Below are positions 24,521 to 35,681 of a DNA stretch of 64,000 nt, in pieces. Source of the DNA: Amycolatopsis lexingtonensis (GTDB lineage: Bacteria > Actinomycetota > Actinomycetes > Mycobacteriales > Pseudonocardiaceae); assembly GCF_014873755.1 (NCBI RefSeq), contig NZ_JADBEG010000001.1, positions 7,600,501-7,664,500 of the forward strand, read 5' to 3'. How positions within the stretch are numbered: position 1 is the first letter of the stretch; each line of letters opens with the position of its first letter. The notes beneath the pieces were generated by a model, which did no database searches, was not told where the DNA came from, and saw only the letters and a list, made by a program, of their open reading frames with translations. A program made the translations under genes and the position numbers.

Positions 24521-26071
24521 TCAGCCCACCTCCTGGGCCGAGCGTCCCGGAATCGCGTCGAGCAGCTCCTTCGTGTACTCCGCCTCCGGATCCGTCAGCA
24601 CCCGCGAAGCCGGCCCCAGTTCCACCAGCACGCCCTCCCGCATCACGCCCACCTGGTCCGCCAGCTGCCGGACCACCGCCAGGTCGTGCGAGATGAACAA
24701 GTACGACAACCCGAGTTCCGACTGCAGCTCCGCCAGCAGCGCCAGGATCTGGGCCTGCACCGACACGTCCAGCGCCGACACCGGTTCGTCGCACACCACC
24801 AGGTCCGGGCGCAGCGCCAACGCCCGCGCGATCGCCACCCGCTGGCGCTGGCCACCGGACAGCTCCGCCGGCTTGCGGCGTGCCACCGACGACGGCAGCG
24901 CCACCTGGTCGAGCAGCGACGGCACCGAAGTGCGCGGGAGGCCGAACGCCCGCAACGGCTCCGCGACGACGTCCTCGATCGAAAACTTCGGGTTCAGCGA
25001 CGCGTACGGGTTCTGGTACACGATCTGCATCCGCCGCCGCAGCCGGCGCAGCTCGGGGCCCGCCAGCGAAGTGATGTCCCGGCCGTCGAACGAAACCGAG
25101 CCCGCGGACGGTGTTTCCAAGCGCAGCACCATGCGCGCCGTCGTCGACTTGCCGGAGCCGGACTCGCCGACCAGGGCCAGGGTCTGGCCGCGCGGGATGT
25201 CGAACGAGACGCCGTCGACCGCGCGGATGCCGCCGTCGAACGTCTTCGCGAGGTCGCGTACCGAGACCAGTGGCTCGGCGGGCGGGGCGGGCGGGCGCTG
25301 GGTGCCCGACAGGCTCGGCGCCGCCGCGATCAGCTGCCGCGTGTACGGGTGCGCCGGCGCGCTCACCACCGACGAACCCTCCTCCACGACCGAACCCTGG
25401 GACAGCACCACGATCCGCGCCGCGCGATCGGCCGCGACGCCGACGTCGTGCGTGATGAGCAGGATCGCCGTGCCCGTTTCACGAGCCAGCGACGTCAGGT
25501 GGTCGAGGATCCGGCGCTGCACCGTGACGTCCAGCGCCGACGTCGGCTCGTCCGCGATGATCAGCTTCGGGCGTCCGGCCAGCGCCGCCGCGATCAGCAC
25601 GCGCTGCCGCAAGCCGCCCGACAGCTGGTGGGGGTACTGCTTCGCGCGCAACGACGGCTGGGGGACGCCTGCCCGCTCCAACAAGGAGACCGCCTCCAGG
25701 GACGCGGCTCGCCGGTCCGCGAGGCCGTGGATCTTCAGCACCTCCGCGACCTGGTCGCCGATGCGGTGCACCGGGTTCAGCGACACCGCCGGGTCCTGCG
25801 GCACCAGCGCGATCTCGCGCCCGCGCACCGAGCGCCACTGGCGGGACGACAGCGAGAGCAGGTCCCGGCCGTCGAAGGTGATCGAGCCGCCGTCGACGCG
25901 ACCGCCGCGGGGCAGCAGGCCGATCGCCGCGTGCGCCGTGGTCGACTTGCCCGAGCCCGACTCGCCGACGACGGCGACCACTTCGCCGGCGTCGACGTGC
26001 AGGCCGACGTCCCGGACCGCCGGGACTCCGCCGTACGACACGGCCAGGTCCGAAATCCGCAGCAGGGTCAT
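24521..26071 (-). CDS. Peptide/nickel ABC transporter, fused DppD-DppF-type ATPase
   Basis: A 516-residue protein with two complete ABC domains in tandem. The first (residues about 1-250) has Walker A GESGSGKST, signature LSGGLRQR and Walker B LIIADEP. The second (about 265-516) has Walker A GESGSGKST, signature LSGGQRQR and LVVCDEP. It is the last gene of a transport operon and starts with ATG 26071, overlapping the permease stop as ATGA. It energises uptake of peptides or related solutes. Confidence 0.95.
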   Translation of the reverse strand: MTLLRISDLAVSYGGVPAVRDVGLHVDAGEVVAVVGESGSGKSTTAHAAIGLLPRGGRVDGGSITFDGRDLLSLSSRQWRSVRGREIALVPQDPAVSLNPVHRIGDQVAEVLKIHGLADRRAASLEAVSLLERAGVPQPSLRAKQYPHQLSGGLRQRVLIAAALAGRPKLIIADEPTSALDVTVQRRILDHLTSLARETGTAILLITHDVGVAADRAARIVVLSQGSVVEEGSSVVSAPAHPYTRQLIAAAPSLSGTQRPPAPPAEPLVSVRDLAKTFDGGIRAVDGVSFDIPRGQTLALVGESGSGKSTTARMVLRLETPSAGSVSFDGRDITSLAGPELRRLRRRMQIVYQNPYASLNPKFSIEDVVAEPLRAFGLPRTSVPSLLDQVALPSSVARRKPAELSGGQRQRVAIARALALRPDLVVCDEPVSALDVSVQAQILALLAELQSELGLSYLFISHDLAVVRQLADQVGVMREGVLVELGPASRVLTDPEAEYTKELLDAIPGRSAQEVG

Positions 26072-26898
26072 CGGTCTCCTCCGTCCAGCGCGCGGGACAG
26101 CCGGTTCGCGGCGAGGACCACCGCCGCCACCGTCAGCCCCGGGAACGTCGTCATCCACCAGGCCGTGGCCAGGAAACTGCGCCCGCCCGCGACCAGCGAG
26201 CCCCACTCCGGGGTCGGCGGGGTCGCGCCGAAGCCGAGGAAGCTCAGCGCCGACACCTCGAGCACCGCGGTGCCCAGCGTCAACGTCGCCAGCGCGAGCA
26301 CCGGGCCCGCCGCGTTCGGCAGGACGTGCCGCAGCAGCACGCCCGACCAGCGCACGCCGGAAGCGCGCGCGGCTTCGACGAACACGCCGTTGCGCACGCG
26401 CAGCACCTCCGCGCGCATGACCCGCGCGAAGGCGGCCAGGTTCGCGATGCCGACGGCGATCGCGACGTTCGTCGTGCCGAAGCCGAGCGCCGTGACCAGC
26501 GCCAGCGACAGCAGGATCGGCGGGATGGCCAGGAAGACGTCGACCACCCGCATGATCACCGTGTCCGCCCAGCCGCCGCGGAACCCGGCCAGCAGGCCCA
26601 GCGCCGAACCGGCCGCCAGCGCCACGAGCACGGCGATCGCGGTGGCCCGCAACGAGAGCGACGCGCCGTGGACCACCCGCGCGTAGACGTCGCGGCCGGT
26701 CTCGTCGGTACCGAACAGGTGATGCAGCGACGGCCCTTGCAGCCGTTCGGCCGGGACGCCGGTGATCGGGTCGTAGCCGGTCAGCAGCCCCGGCACGAAC
26801 GCCGCGAGCAGCACGAACGCCAGCACGACGACGGCCAGCACGAGCCCGGGCGGAGCTTTCACGTGAAAGCTCCGCCGAGGAAGGGCGAGATCAACCAC
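26068..26898 (-). CDS. Peptide ABC transporter permease, DppC type
   Basis: A 276-residue inner membrane protein with six helices and the EAA loop (EAARASGVRWSGVLLRHVLPN). It has the DppC-typical FGTDETGRDVYARVVHGAS. GTG 26898 overlaps the stop of the upstream permease by 8 bp. The N-terminus RSFHVKAPP is encoded by a 28-bp perfect palindrome (26849-26876), an unusual feature for this family. Confidence 0.93.
   Translation of the reverse strand: MVDLALPRRSFHVKAPPGLVLAVVVLAFVLLAAFVPGLLTGYDPITGVPAERLQGPSLHHLFGTDETGRDVYARVVHGASLSLRATAIAVLVALAAGSALGLLAGFRGGWADTVIMRVVDVFLAIPPILLSLALVTALGFGTTNVAIAVGIANLAAFARVMRAEVLRVRNGVFVEAARASGVRWSGVLLRHVLPNAAGPVLALATLTLGTAVLEVSALSFLGFGATPPTPEWGSLVAGGRSFLATAWWMTTFPGLTVAAVVLAANRLSRALDGGDR
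26849..26876. repeat. 28-bp perfect palindrome inside the dppC-type 5' coding region
   Basis: A perfect palindrome centred on TTTCACGTGAAA with GGCGGAGC arms. It shares at least 24 bp with the 3790-3815 palindrome in the ferredoxin reductase gene. It is read in frame as RRSFHVKAPP. Confidence 0.85.
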
Positions 26899-27847
26899 GG
26901 GCCACCTCCGCGGGGGTGCGCGCGATGCGCGGGTCGAGCAGCGGGTAGAGCAGGTCGACGACCAGGTTGAGCACCACGAACACCAGCGCGGCCAGCACGA
27001 TCACCGCCTGCACCACCGGGACGTCCTGCGCGGTGACGGCGGACGCGGTGACCCGGCCGACGCCGTCGCGCGAGAACACCGTCTCGGTGATCACCGAACC
27101 CGCGACGAGGTTGCCCGCGACAACCCCCGCCACAGTCAGCGTCGGCACGGCCGCGTTGCGCAGCAGGTGTCCGAAGTGGACGCGCCAGCGGCTGGCGCCC
27201 TTCGCGGCCGCGATCTCCGCGTACGGCTGTTCCTGCTGCGTCGCCAGGCTCTTGGCCAGCACCTGCCCGATGATCGCGCCGGTCGGCAGGGCCAGGGTGA
27301 TCGCGGGCAGGATCACCGCGGCGAAGCCCTGCGTGCCGAGCGCGGGCAGCAGCCGCAGCCGGAACGAGAAGAACTGGATCAGCAGCAGCCCGACCCAGAA
27401 CGGCGGCAGCGAGATCGCCAGCGACGGCAGGGACAGCAGCGCCTGCCGCAGCCAGCGGAACCGGGTGAACGTGCCGAGGAACGCCGAGCCGCCGCCGAAC
27501 ACGACCGCGAACACCAGCGCCAGCCCGGTCACCGCGAGCGTCGGCGGCAGCGCGGTGACGACCATGTGCGTGGCGTCGTCGCCGGTCGCGACACTGCGCC
27601 CGAAGTCGCCGTGCAGCGCCGAGACCAGCCGCTTCAGGTACTGCACCGGCAGCGGCGAGTCGAGGCCGTACTCCGCGCGGGCCGCGGCGACCTGCTCCGG
27701 CGTCATCGACGCCCCGGCCTCGCCGCCGGCGAGCTTCGCCGAAACGGCGTCGCCCGGCAGCAGGTAGAGGATCAGGAACGACAGCGTGAACGCCGCCCAC
27801 AGCACGAACACCGCCTGCCCGGCGCGGCGGAGCAGATAGCGCTTCAC
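26891..27847 (-). CDS. Peptide ABC transporter permease, DppB type
   Basis: A 318-residue permease starting KRYLLRRAGQAVFVLWAAFT, followed by LLPGDAV and the DppB-specific LDSPLPVQYLKRLVSALHGDFG. Six helices and the EAA-loop EIAAAKGASRWRVHFGHLLRN are visible. GTG 27847 overlaps the stop of the binding-protein gene as GTGA. It forms the channel with the DppC-type partner. Confidence 0.95.
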   Translation of the reverse strand: MKRYLLRRAGQAVFVLWAAFTLSFLILYLLPGDAVSAKLAGGEAGASMTPEQVAAARAEYGLDSPLPVQYLKRLVSALHGDFGRSVATGDDATHMVVTALPPTLAVTGLALVFAVVFGGGSAFLGTFTRFRWLRQALLSLPSLAISLPPFWVGLLLIQFFSFRLRLLPALGTQGFAAVILPAITLALPTGAIIGQVLAKSLATQQEQPYAEIAAAKGASRWRVHFGHLLRNAAVPTLTVAGVVAGNLVAGSVITETVFSRDGVGRVTASAVTAQDVPVVQAVIVLAALVFVVLNLVVDLLYPLLDPRIARTPAEVARG

Positions 27848-29451
27848 GAGAGCCACGCGTCGAAGAGCTGCAGCCGCGACGACGCTTCGAAGTCGACGGC
27901 GTGCGCCTTCGAGCTCAGCGCGACGACCTGGGTCAGCTCGAACACCGGGACCGCGTAGGCGTGCTCGATGATCAGCTTCTGGGCCTCGTCGGCCGACGGC
28001 TTGCGCTTGGCCTTGTCCACAGTGGACGACTGGGCGTCCAGTGCCACGTCGAGGGGGTTGCCCGGGGTCAGCTTGCTGCGGTTGCCCGCCTTCGTCGAGA
28101 ACTGGCCGCGCAGGATGTCCGGGTCGGCGCGGGTGACGTTGTACCAGAGGAAGTCGTAGTTCCCGGCCAGCTGGAGCTGCGTGGTCTCGGCGGTGGTGTG
28201 CTGCTCGATCTTCAGGTCGAAGCCGATCTTGCGCAGCTGCTGCTGGATCAGCTCCAGCACGCTGCGGTTCTGGTTGAACACCGGCGAGAACACGACGGCC
28301 GCGCCCAGCCGCTGCCCGTTCTTCGTCCGGATCCCGTCGGCGCCGGGCACCCAGCCGTCGCCGTCCAGGAGCGCCGCCGCGCCCTTCGGGTCGTACGCGA
28401 GCTGGGCGGACAGGTCGCTGACCAGCGGCGTCGCCGAGCCCAGGATGCTCGTGGCCGCCTTGTAGTTCGGCGTCAGCACGGTGTTCACGACCTCGGTGCG
28501 GTCGACGCCCTTGAGCACGGCCTGGCGCACCTTCTCGTCGGTGAGCACCCCGCGGGTGGTGTTGGCGTGCAGGTTGAACACGACGCCCGGGTTCGGCCGG
28601 ATGTTCTCGCTGAAGCCGTTTCCGGTGAACTGCGGCTCGTCGACCGGCTGCACGTCGGTGATGGCGTCGAGCTGGCCGGACGCGAGGCTGCCGGTGCGGA
28701 CGCCGGGCTCCGGCACGATCTTGTAGTCGATCTTGTCCAGGTAGGCCTCGCCCTGGTGCTTGAACAGCGACGAGCCCCAGGCGTAGCCCTTGCGCTTGGC
28801 CAGGACGATTTCCTGGTTCTGCTTCAGGCTCTCGAAGACGAAGGGGCCGGAGGCGATCAGGCCGTCGCCCTGGCAACGCTGTTCCGGCGTCTTCTTGAAC
28901 GCCGCCGGCGCCAGGACGGCGAGCGAAACCGTCGAGCTGGCCTGCAGGAACTGGGCGCTGGGCGCGGAGAACTCGATCCGCGCGGTCCGCGGGTCGACGA
29001 CGGTGGTGCCCCGGTACCCGGCGAGGTAGCCGTAGCCGAGGGTCGCCTTGGTGCCCAGCGCCTTGAGGCCGTCGAAGCTGGTCTTGACCGCGGCGGCGTC
29101 GACCGGGCTGCCGTCGGAGAAGGTCGCGCCGGCGCGCAGGTGGAAGGTGAACGCCGTGGAATCGGCGGTGCTCTCCCACTTCTCGGCCAGCCACGGCTTG
29201 ATCTCGCCGGTCTTCGGGTCCTGGTCGGTGAGGGAGTCCGCCAGCTGGCGGGACACGTTGATCGAGGCGTTCGTCGACGTCTGCTGCGGGTCGACGCAGT
29301 CGGGCGCGGACGAGATGCCGAGCCGGAGCACGCCACCGGCTTTCGGCGGCCCGGAAGCGGCTTGTCCGGTGCCGGCGGCGGCGCAGGCGGTCAGGAGCAC
29401 GGGCAGGACGAGCAGGGCCGCGGCGTTGCGGGCGCGAGGAAGCAGGGACAC
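27844..29451 (-). CDS. Peptide ABC transporter substrate-binding lipoprotein (SBP family 5)
   Basis: A 535-residue exported lipoprotein (signal LLVLPVLLTAC, lipid-attached Cys near residue 23) of the DppA/OppA type. Family parts are LRLGISSAPDCVDPQ, FHLRAGATFSDGSPVDAAAV and GPFVFESL, with VRQAVLKGVDRTEVV later. First gene of the four-gene operon (binding protein, DppB, DppC, fused ATPase), all coupled by short overlaps. It starts at GTG 29451. The ligand is not predictable. Confidence 0.95.
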   Translation of the reverse strand: MSLLPRARNAAALLVLPVLLTACAAAGTGQAASGPPKAGGVLRLGISSAPDCVDPQQTSTNASINVSRQLADSLTDQDPKTGEIKPWLAEKWESTADSTAFTFHLRAGATFSDGSPVDAAAVKTSFDGLKALGTKATLGYGYLAGYRGTTVVDPRTARIEFSAPSAQFLQASSTVSLAVLAPAAFKKTPEQRCQGDGLIASGPFVFESLKQNQEIVLAKRKGYAWGSSLFKHQGEAYLDKIDYKIVPEPGVRTGSLASGQLDAITDVQPVDEPQFTGNGFSENIRPNPGVVFNLHANTTRGVLTDEKVRQAVLKGVDRTEVVNTVLTPNYKAATSILGSATPLVSDLSAQLAYDPKGAAALLDGDGWVPGADGIRTKNGQRLGAAVVFSPVFNQNRSVLELIQQQLRKIGFDLKIEQHTTAETTQLQLAGNYDFLWYNVTRADPDILRGQFSTKAGNRSKLTPGNPLDVALDAQSSTVDKAKRKPSADEAQKLIIEHAYAVPVFELTQVVALSSKAHAVDFEASSRLQLFDAWLS

Positions 29452-29577
29452 CGGACGGCCTCCAGCGGGAGTGGTTGCGTCTTCAACCGGCGACGCTAAT
29501 CCCGCGCTGGAGGCCGTCCCAGCAGGCGAACGGCGGTCCCATTCACTGGCACCGCAAGGATTCGCCCTTGACAGCGA

Positions 29578-30216
29578 TCAGCAGCGGCCGAGCATGTCCG
29601 TCAGCGCCGTCTTCTCCGCGGTGTTGATCGTCAGCTTGAACTTGTACTTCACCGCGACCCACATCTTCGCGTAGGTGCACCAGTACGAGGTGAGCGGCGG
29701 CTTCCACTGGTCGGGCGACTTGTCGCCCTTCTCCTGGTTGACGTTGTCCGTCACGGCGATCAGCTGCGGGTCGGTGAGGTCGTTCGCGTACGCCTGGCGC
29801 TGCGCGGTCGTCCACGAGGACGCGCCGGTGCGCCACGCGTCGGCCAGCGGCACGACGTGGTCGATGTCCACATCGGACGCCGCGGTCCAGGTTTCGCCGT
29901 CGTACGGGCTCTTCCAGCTGCCGGACGTCGCCGCGCAGCTGGAGTCGGTGACCACGTTCGTGCCGTCGCGCTTGAGCACCACTTCACGGGTGTTGCAGCC
30001 GCCACCCTGGTCGATCCAGTGCGGGAACTTGTCGCGGCTGTAACCGTCCTGCGAACCGTCGGCCTTGACGGTCAGGGACGCGAGCTCGGTCTTCGCCGTC
30101 GAAGCCGACGGGATGCCCGGCGGGGTGGCCTCGGCGACGCTGACCAGCGTCCCGGAGAGCACGGCGGTGGCCGCGAGAATGGTGAACGTATGACGAACAG
30201 CACGCCTGGTTGGCAT
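29578..30216 (-). CDS. Secreted HNH-family nuclease (DUF1524/GmrSD-like)
   Basis: A 212-residue protein with a signal peptide (HTFTILAATAVLSGTLVSVAEA). The catalytic part includes DVDIDHVVPLADAW, which carries the His-Asp of the HNH core, and NVNQEKGDKSPDQWKPP, the family's second conserved block. Two Cys pairs fit an exported enzyme. It likely degrades extracellular nucleic acid. ATG 30216 has GGAGG seven bases upstream. Similar single-gene nucleases are common in Streptomyces and relatives. Confidence 0.9.
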   Translation of the reverse strand: MPTRRAVRHTFTILAATAVLSGTLVSVAEATPPGIPSASTAKTELASLTVKADGSQDGYSRDKFPHWIDQGGGCNTREVVLKRDGTNVVTDSSCAATSGSWKSPYDGETWTAASDVDIDHVVPLADAWRTGASSWTTAQRQAYANDLTDPQLIAVTDNVNQEKGDKSPDQWKPPLTSYWCTYAKMWVAVKYKFKLTINTAEKTALTDMLGRC

Positions 30217-30356
30217 TTTGCTGCCTCCGGTTCAGGTGTGGGGACAGCTAACCCTGATACACCGGAGTGGCGTGTGCAACACGTATAGGTGACATGTTGC
30301 TGTCCGTCGGTGAACGCGGCGTGGCCGAAGGCTCACTCGAACGTGAAAATAGCAGG

Positions 30357-32894
<2,538 letters not shown>

Positions 32895-33013
32895 GGGCTC
32901 TCCTGAAGATCGTGAGGGATGTGCCACAGGGTGGGCGAATCCCGGCGGCCCCGCTCGGGTTCTCAATTCCTGAGAAGCCGGAAATCGGTGGCGGCGCTCG
33001 CTAGCTTGGGACC

Positions 33014-33916
33014 ATGACCATCGGAGTCACGCTGCCGGCCGGCGACACCGGGACCGCGGCGAACCTCGTCGACGAGCTCATCGCCCAGACCCGCCAGGCC
33101 GCCGACGCCGGCCTGAAATCGGTCTGGTTTTCCCAGCTGCCGCTGAGCCAGGACGCCATCACCGTCGCCGCGCTCGCGGGCCGCGAAGTCCCGGGCATCG
33201 AGGTCGGGACCTCCGTCGTGCCGACCTACCCGCGGCACCCGCTGCTGGTCGCGAGTGCGGCGCAGACCGCGCAGGCCGCCACCGGGGGCCGGTTCACGCT
33301 CGGGATCGGGCTCGGGTCGAAGGGGTTCCTCGGGCCCGTCTACGGCGTCGAGTACCCGCCGCCGATCCGCCACCTGCGCGAGTACCTCACCGTCCTGCGG
33401 CAGGTCTTCGACGGCGAAACCGTCGACTTCCACGGCGAAACGCTCGAAGCGCACCCGCCCGGACCGTCCACTGTGGGCGGGGACGTGCGGATCATCGTCG
33501 CCGCGATGGGGCCGCAGGCGCTGCGCGTCACCGGTGAGCTCGCCGACGGGACGCTGCCGTACCTCGCCGGGCCGAGAGCGCTTTCCGAACAGATCGTCCC
33601 CCACCTGCCCGACGGCAAGCGGATCCTCGCGGCCGTGCCCGCGATCGTCACCGACGAACCCGACGCCGTGCGCGCGCTGGCCTTCGAGCAGATGGCCTTC
33701 TACGGCCAGATCCCGTCGTACCAGCGGATCCTGGCCGCGGAAGGGGTCGAGCACGCGGCCGAACTGGCGCTCATCGGCGACGAGAAGACTGTCCTGAACG
33801 GACTCCAGCGCTACTACGACGCCGGGGCGACCGACGTCCTCGTTTCGCAGACTGGCATCCGCTCCGCCGAGGAGCGGCTGCGGACGTGGGAGGTCGTCAG
33901 CTCATTCGGTTCGTGA
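33014..33916 (+). CDS. LLM-class F420-dependent oxidoreductase
   Basis: A 300-residue luciferase-like protein. It has LKSVWFSQLPLSQDA, EVGTSVVPTYPRHPLLVAS and GRFTLGIGLGSKGFLGPVYG, a pattern shared with F420-dependent glucose-6-phosphate dehydrogenase-like and mycobacterial MSMEG_2516-like enzymes. Its promoter lies in the 119 bp shared with the divergent OsmC gene. The 3' end overlaps the convergent antiporter gene by 20 bp. Substrate unknown. Confidence 0.9.
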   Translation: MTIGVTLPAGDTGTAANLVDELIAQTRQAADAGLKSVWFSQLPLSQDAITVAALAGREVPGIEVGTSVVPTYPRHPLLVASAAQTAQAATGGRFTLGIGLGSKGFLGPVYGVEYPPPIRHLREYLTVLRQVFDGETVDFHGETLEAHPPGPSTVGGDVRIIVAAMGPQALRVTGELADGTLPYLAGPRALSEQIVPHLPDGKRILAAVPAIVTDEPDAVRALAFEQMAFYGQIPSYQRILAAEGVEHAAELALIGDEKTVLNGLQRYYDAGATDVLVSQTGIRSAEERLRTWEVVSSFGS

Positions 33917-35531
33917 GGGTCGCCGTCACCGACATCTCCTCCAGATCCAGCTCCCGCAGCACTTTCCGCAGGACCTCGTCGTCGAGCCGGCCGGCGCGGT
34001 TCTCCTCGATCATCGCCTTGCGCTGGGTGATCAGGAGCTCGCGCCGGGCCTTCGCGAACTGGGCCTGCGGGCTGCCGGTCCGGTCTTCGCCGGACAGCGT
34101 GATCGCGGCCTTGGCGAAGCGGTACCGCGTGTCGATCAGCCGCTGGAGCCGTTCCTTGAGCCGGTCGACCTTCTCCTGGGGCAGGTCCAGCGAAGCCAGC
34201 CGCTCGTGGCTGATCTCGCGCAGCCGTTCCTGAGCCGCCTTCTTCGCGACCTCGCGCGCGGCGAGTTCCTCGGCCTCGTCCCGTGACGCCTCCGCCGGGT
34301 CCTGCACCTTCAGCGCCCGGATCAGCGGCGGCAGCGTCAGCCCCTGGATCAGCACCGTCCCGATCGCCACGGTGAACGCGAACAGCTGGATCTCCTCGCG
34401 GCCCGGGGTCGTGGCCGGGACGCCGGCCGCGGCGGCGAGCGTGACCACGCCGCGCATGCCGGTCCACGACACCACCGCCAGCGTCCGCCACGACGGCGTC
34501 GCGCGGTCCCGCCCGAACAGCCGCACGGTTTGCGGCAGGTACGCGGAGACGAAGACCGCCGGGACCCGCACGAGCATCGTCACCCCGAGCACGACCACCG
34601 CGACCAGCGCGAGCGTCCCGTTGCCGCGGGCCGCGTGCTGCGCGCCTTCGAGGACGAACGGCAGCTGCAGCCCCATCAGCGCGAACACCAGCGCTTCCAG
34701 CAGGACGTCGATCGAGGCCCACACGGATCTGTCCTGCATGCGCGTCGCGGGGGACGCGTACAGCGCGCGATGCCCCAGGAGCAGGCCCGCCGCGACGACG
34801 GCGAGCACGCCGGAGCCGCTGAAGTCTTCGCTGAAGGGGTGCAGGTGCTCGGCGGTGACGTACGCGGCGAACGGCACGATGATGCCGAACGCCGACTCCA
34901 TCAGCGGGTCGTCGAGCTGCCGGCGGATCAGCACTACGAGCGCGCCGATCGCCAGCCCGACCCCGATGCCCAGTACGGTCGCGACGCCGAACACCGCGAA
35001 GCCGTGCCCGGCCGAGCCCGCGGTGCCCGCGACCGCGGCGAGCGCGACCTTGTACAGCGTCAGCGCGGCGGCGTCGTTGACCAGGCTTTCCCCGGTCAGC
35101 ACGGTCATCACCCGGCGCGGCAGGCCGAGCTTGCGGCCGATCGCCACCGCCGTCACCGCGTCCGGCGGCGCCACGACCGCGCCGAGGACCAGCGCCGACG
35201 CGAAGGGCACGTCCGGCAGCAGCAGGTGCACGACGACGGCGACGACCACGGCGGTCACCGCCACCAGCACCACGCCGAGCGCGACGATCGGCCGCAGCGC
35301 CCGCTTGAAGTGCGTCAGCGAGCTTTCCAGCGACGTCGAGTAGAGCAACGGCGGCAGGACGACGGTGAGGACCAGCTCCGGCTCGAGCTCGAACCGCGGC
35401 ACACCGGGGATCAGCGCGACCCCGAGCGCGACGACCACCACCAGCAGCGGCGCGGACAGGTTGTAGCGCCGGGCCAGAGCGGTCAGCGCGAGCGAGCCGG
35501 CGAGCACGCCCATCAGCGTCAGGATCTCCAC
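33897..35531 (-). CDS. Na+/H+ antiporter, CPA1 type
   Basis: A 544-residue protein. Residues 1 to about 400 hold about 12 helices with the ion-binding motif LTGESLVNDAAALTLYK (ND pair) and PPDAVTAVAIGRKLGLP. The last 140 residues are a charged cytoplasmic domain with coiled-coil character (RDEAEELAAREVAKKAAQERLR). It exchanges Na+ or K+ for H+ in pH and salt homeostasis. GTG 35531 gives a normal length; the ribosome site is weak. Single-gene unit. Confidence 0.93.
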   Translation of the reverse strand: MEILTLMGVLAGSLALTALARRYNLSAPLLVVVVALGVALIPGVPRFELEPELVLTVVLPPLLYSTSLESSLTHFKRALRPIVALGVVLVAVTAVVVAVVVHLLLPDVPFASALVLGAVVAPPDAVTAVAIGRKLGLPRRVMTVLTGESLVNDAAALTLYKVALAAVAGTAGSAGHGFAVFGVATVLGIGVGLAIGALVVLIRRQLDDPLMESAFGIIVPFAAYVTAEHLHPFSEDFSGSGVLAVVAAGLLLGHRALYASPATRMQDRSVWASIDVLLEALVFALMGLQLPFVLEGAQHAARGNGTLALVAVVVLGVTMLVRVPAVFVSAYLPQTVRLFGRDRATPSWRTLAVVSWTGMRGVVTLAAAAGVPATTPGREEIQLFAFTVAIGTVLIQGLTLPPLIRALKVQDPAEASRDEAEELAAREVAKKAAQERLREISHERLASLDLPQEKVDRLKERLQRLIDTRYRFAKAAITLSGEDRTGSPQAQFAKARRELLITQRKAMIEENRAGRLDDEVLRKVLRELDLEEMSVTATLTNRMS

Positions 35532-35610
35532 GCGGGTGATCTTCCCGCAGGTAGCGGGCTTGCGCCGGGCTTCCGCTCAATGGAAGTGACCTGGATTACG
35601 CCGGACCCCG

Positions 35611-35666
35611 TGTGCATACTTGTGCGCAATACGCACACCTGTGCGGATCACGTGCACCGACGCACA
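35611..35666. promoter_or_regulatory. TGTGCG repeat operator region upstream of the MFS gene
   Basis: TGTGCG and its complement CGCACA occur repeatedly: TGTGCA (35611), TGTGCG (35621-35626) with CGCACA (35632-35637), and TGTGCG (35640-35645) with CGCACA (35661-35666). These form two inverted repeats just upstream of the transporter start. An IclR- or GntR-type regulator is likely; no regulator gene is adjacent. Confidence 0.55.
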
Positions 35667-35681
35667 TCCGGAGGTTCTCCC

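Noticed and set aside
23582..26686. Plus-strand open frame of 1034 codons
   Set aside because: It is antisense to the GH18, ABC ATPase and permease genes, which have strong motifs and operon structure.
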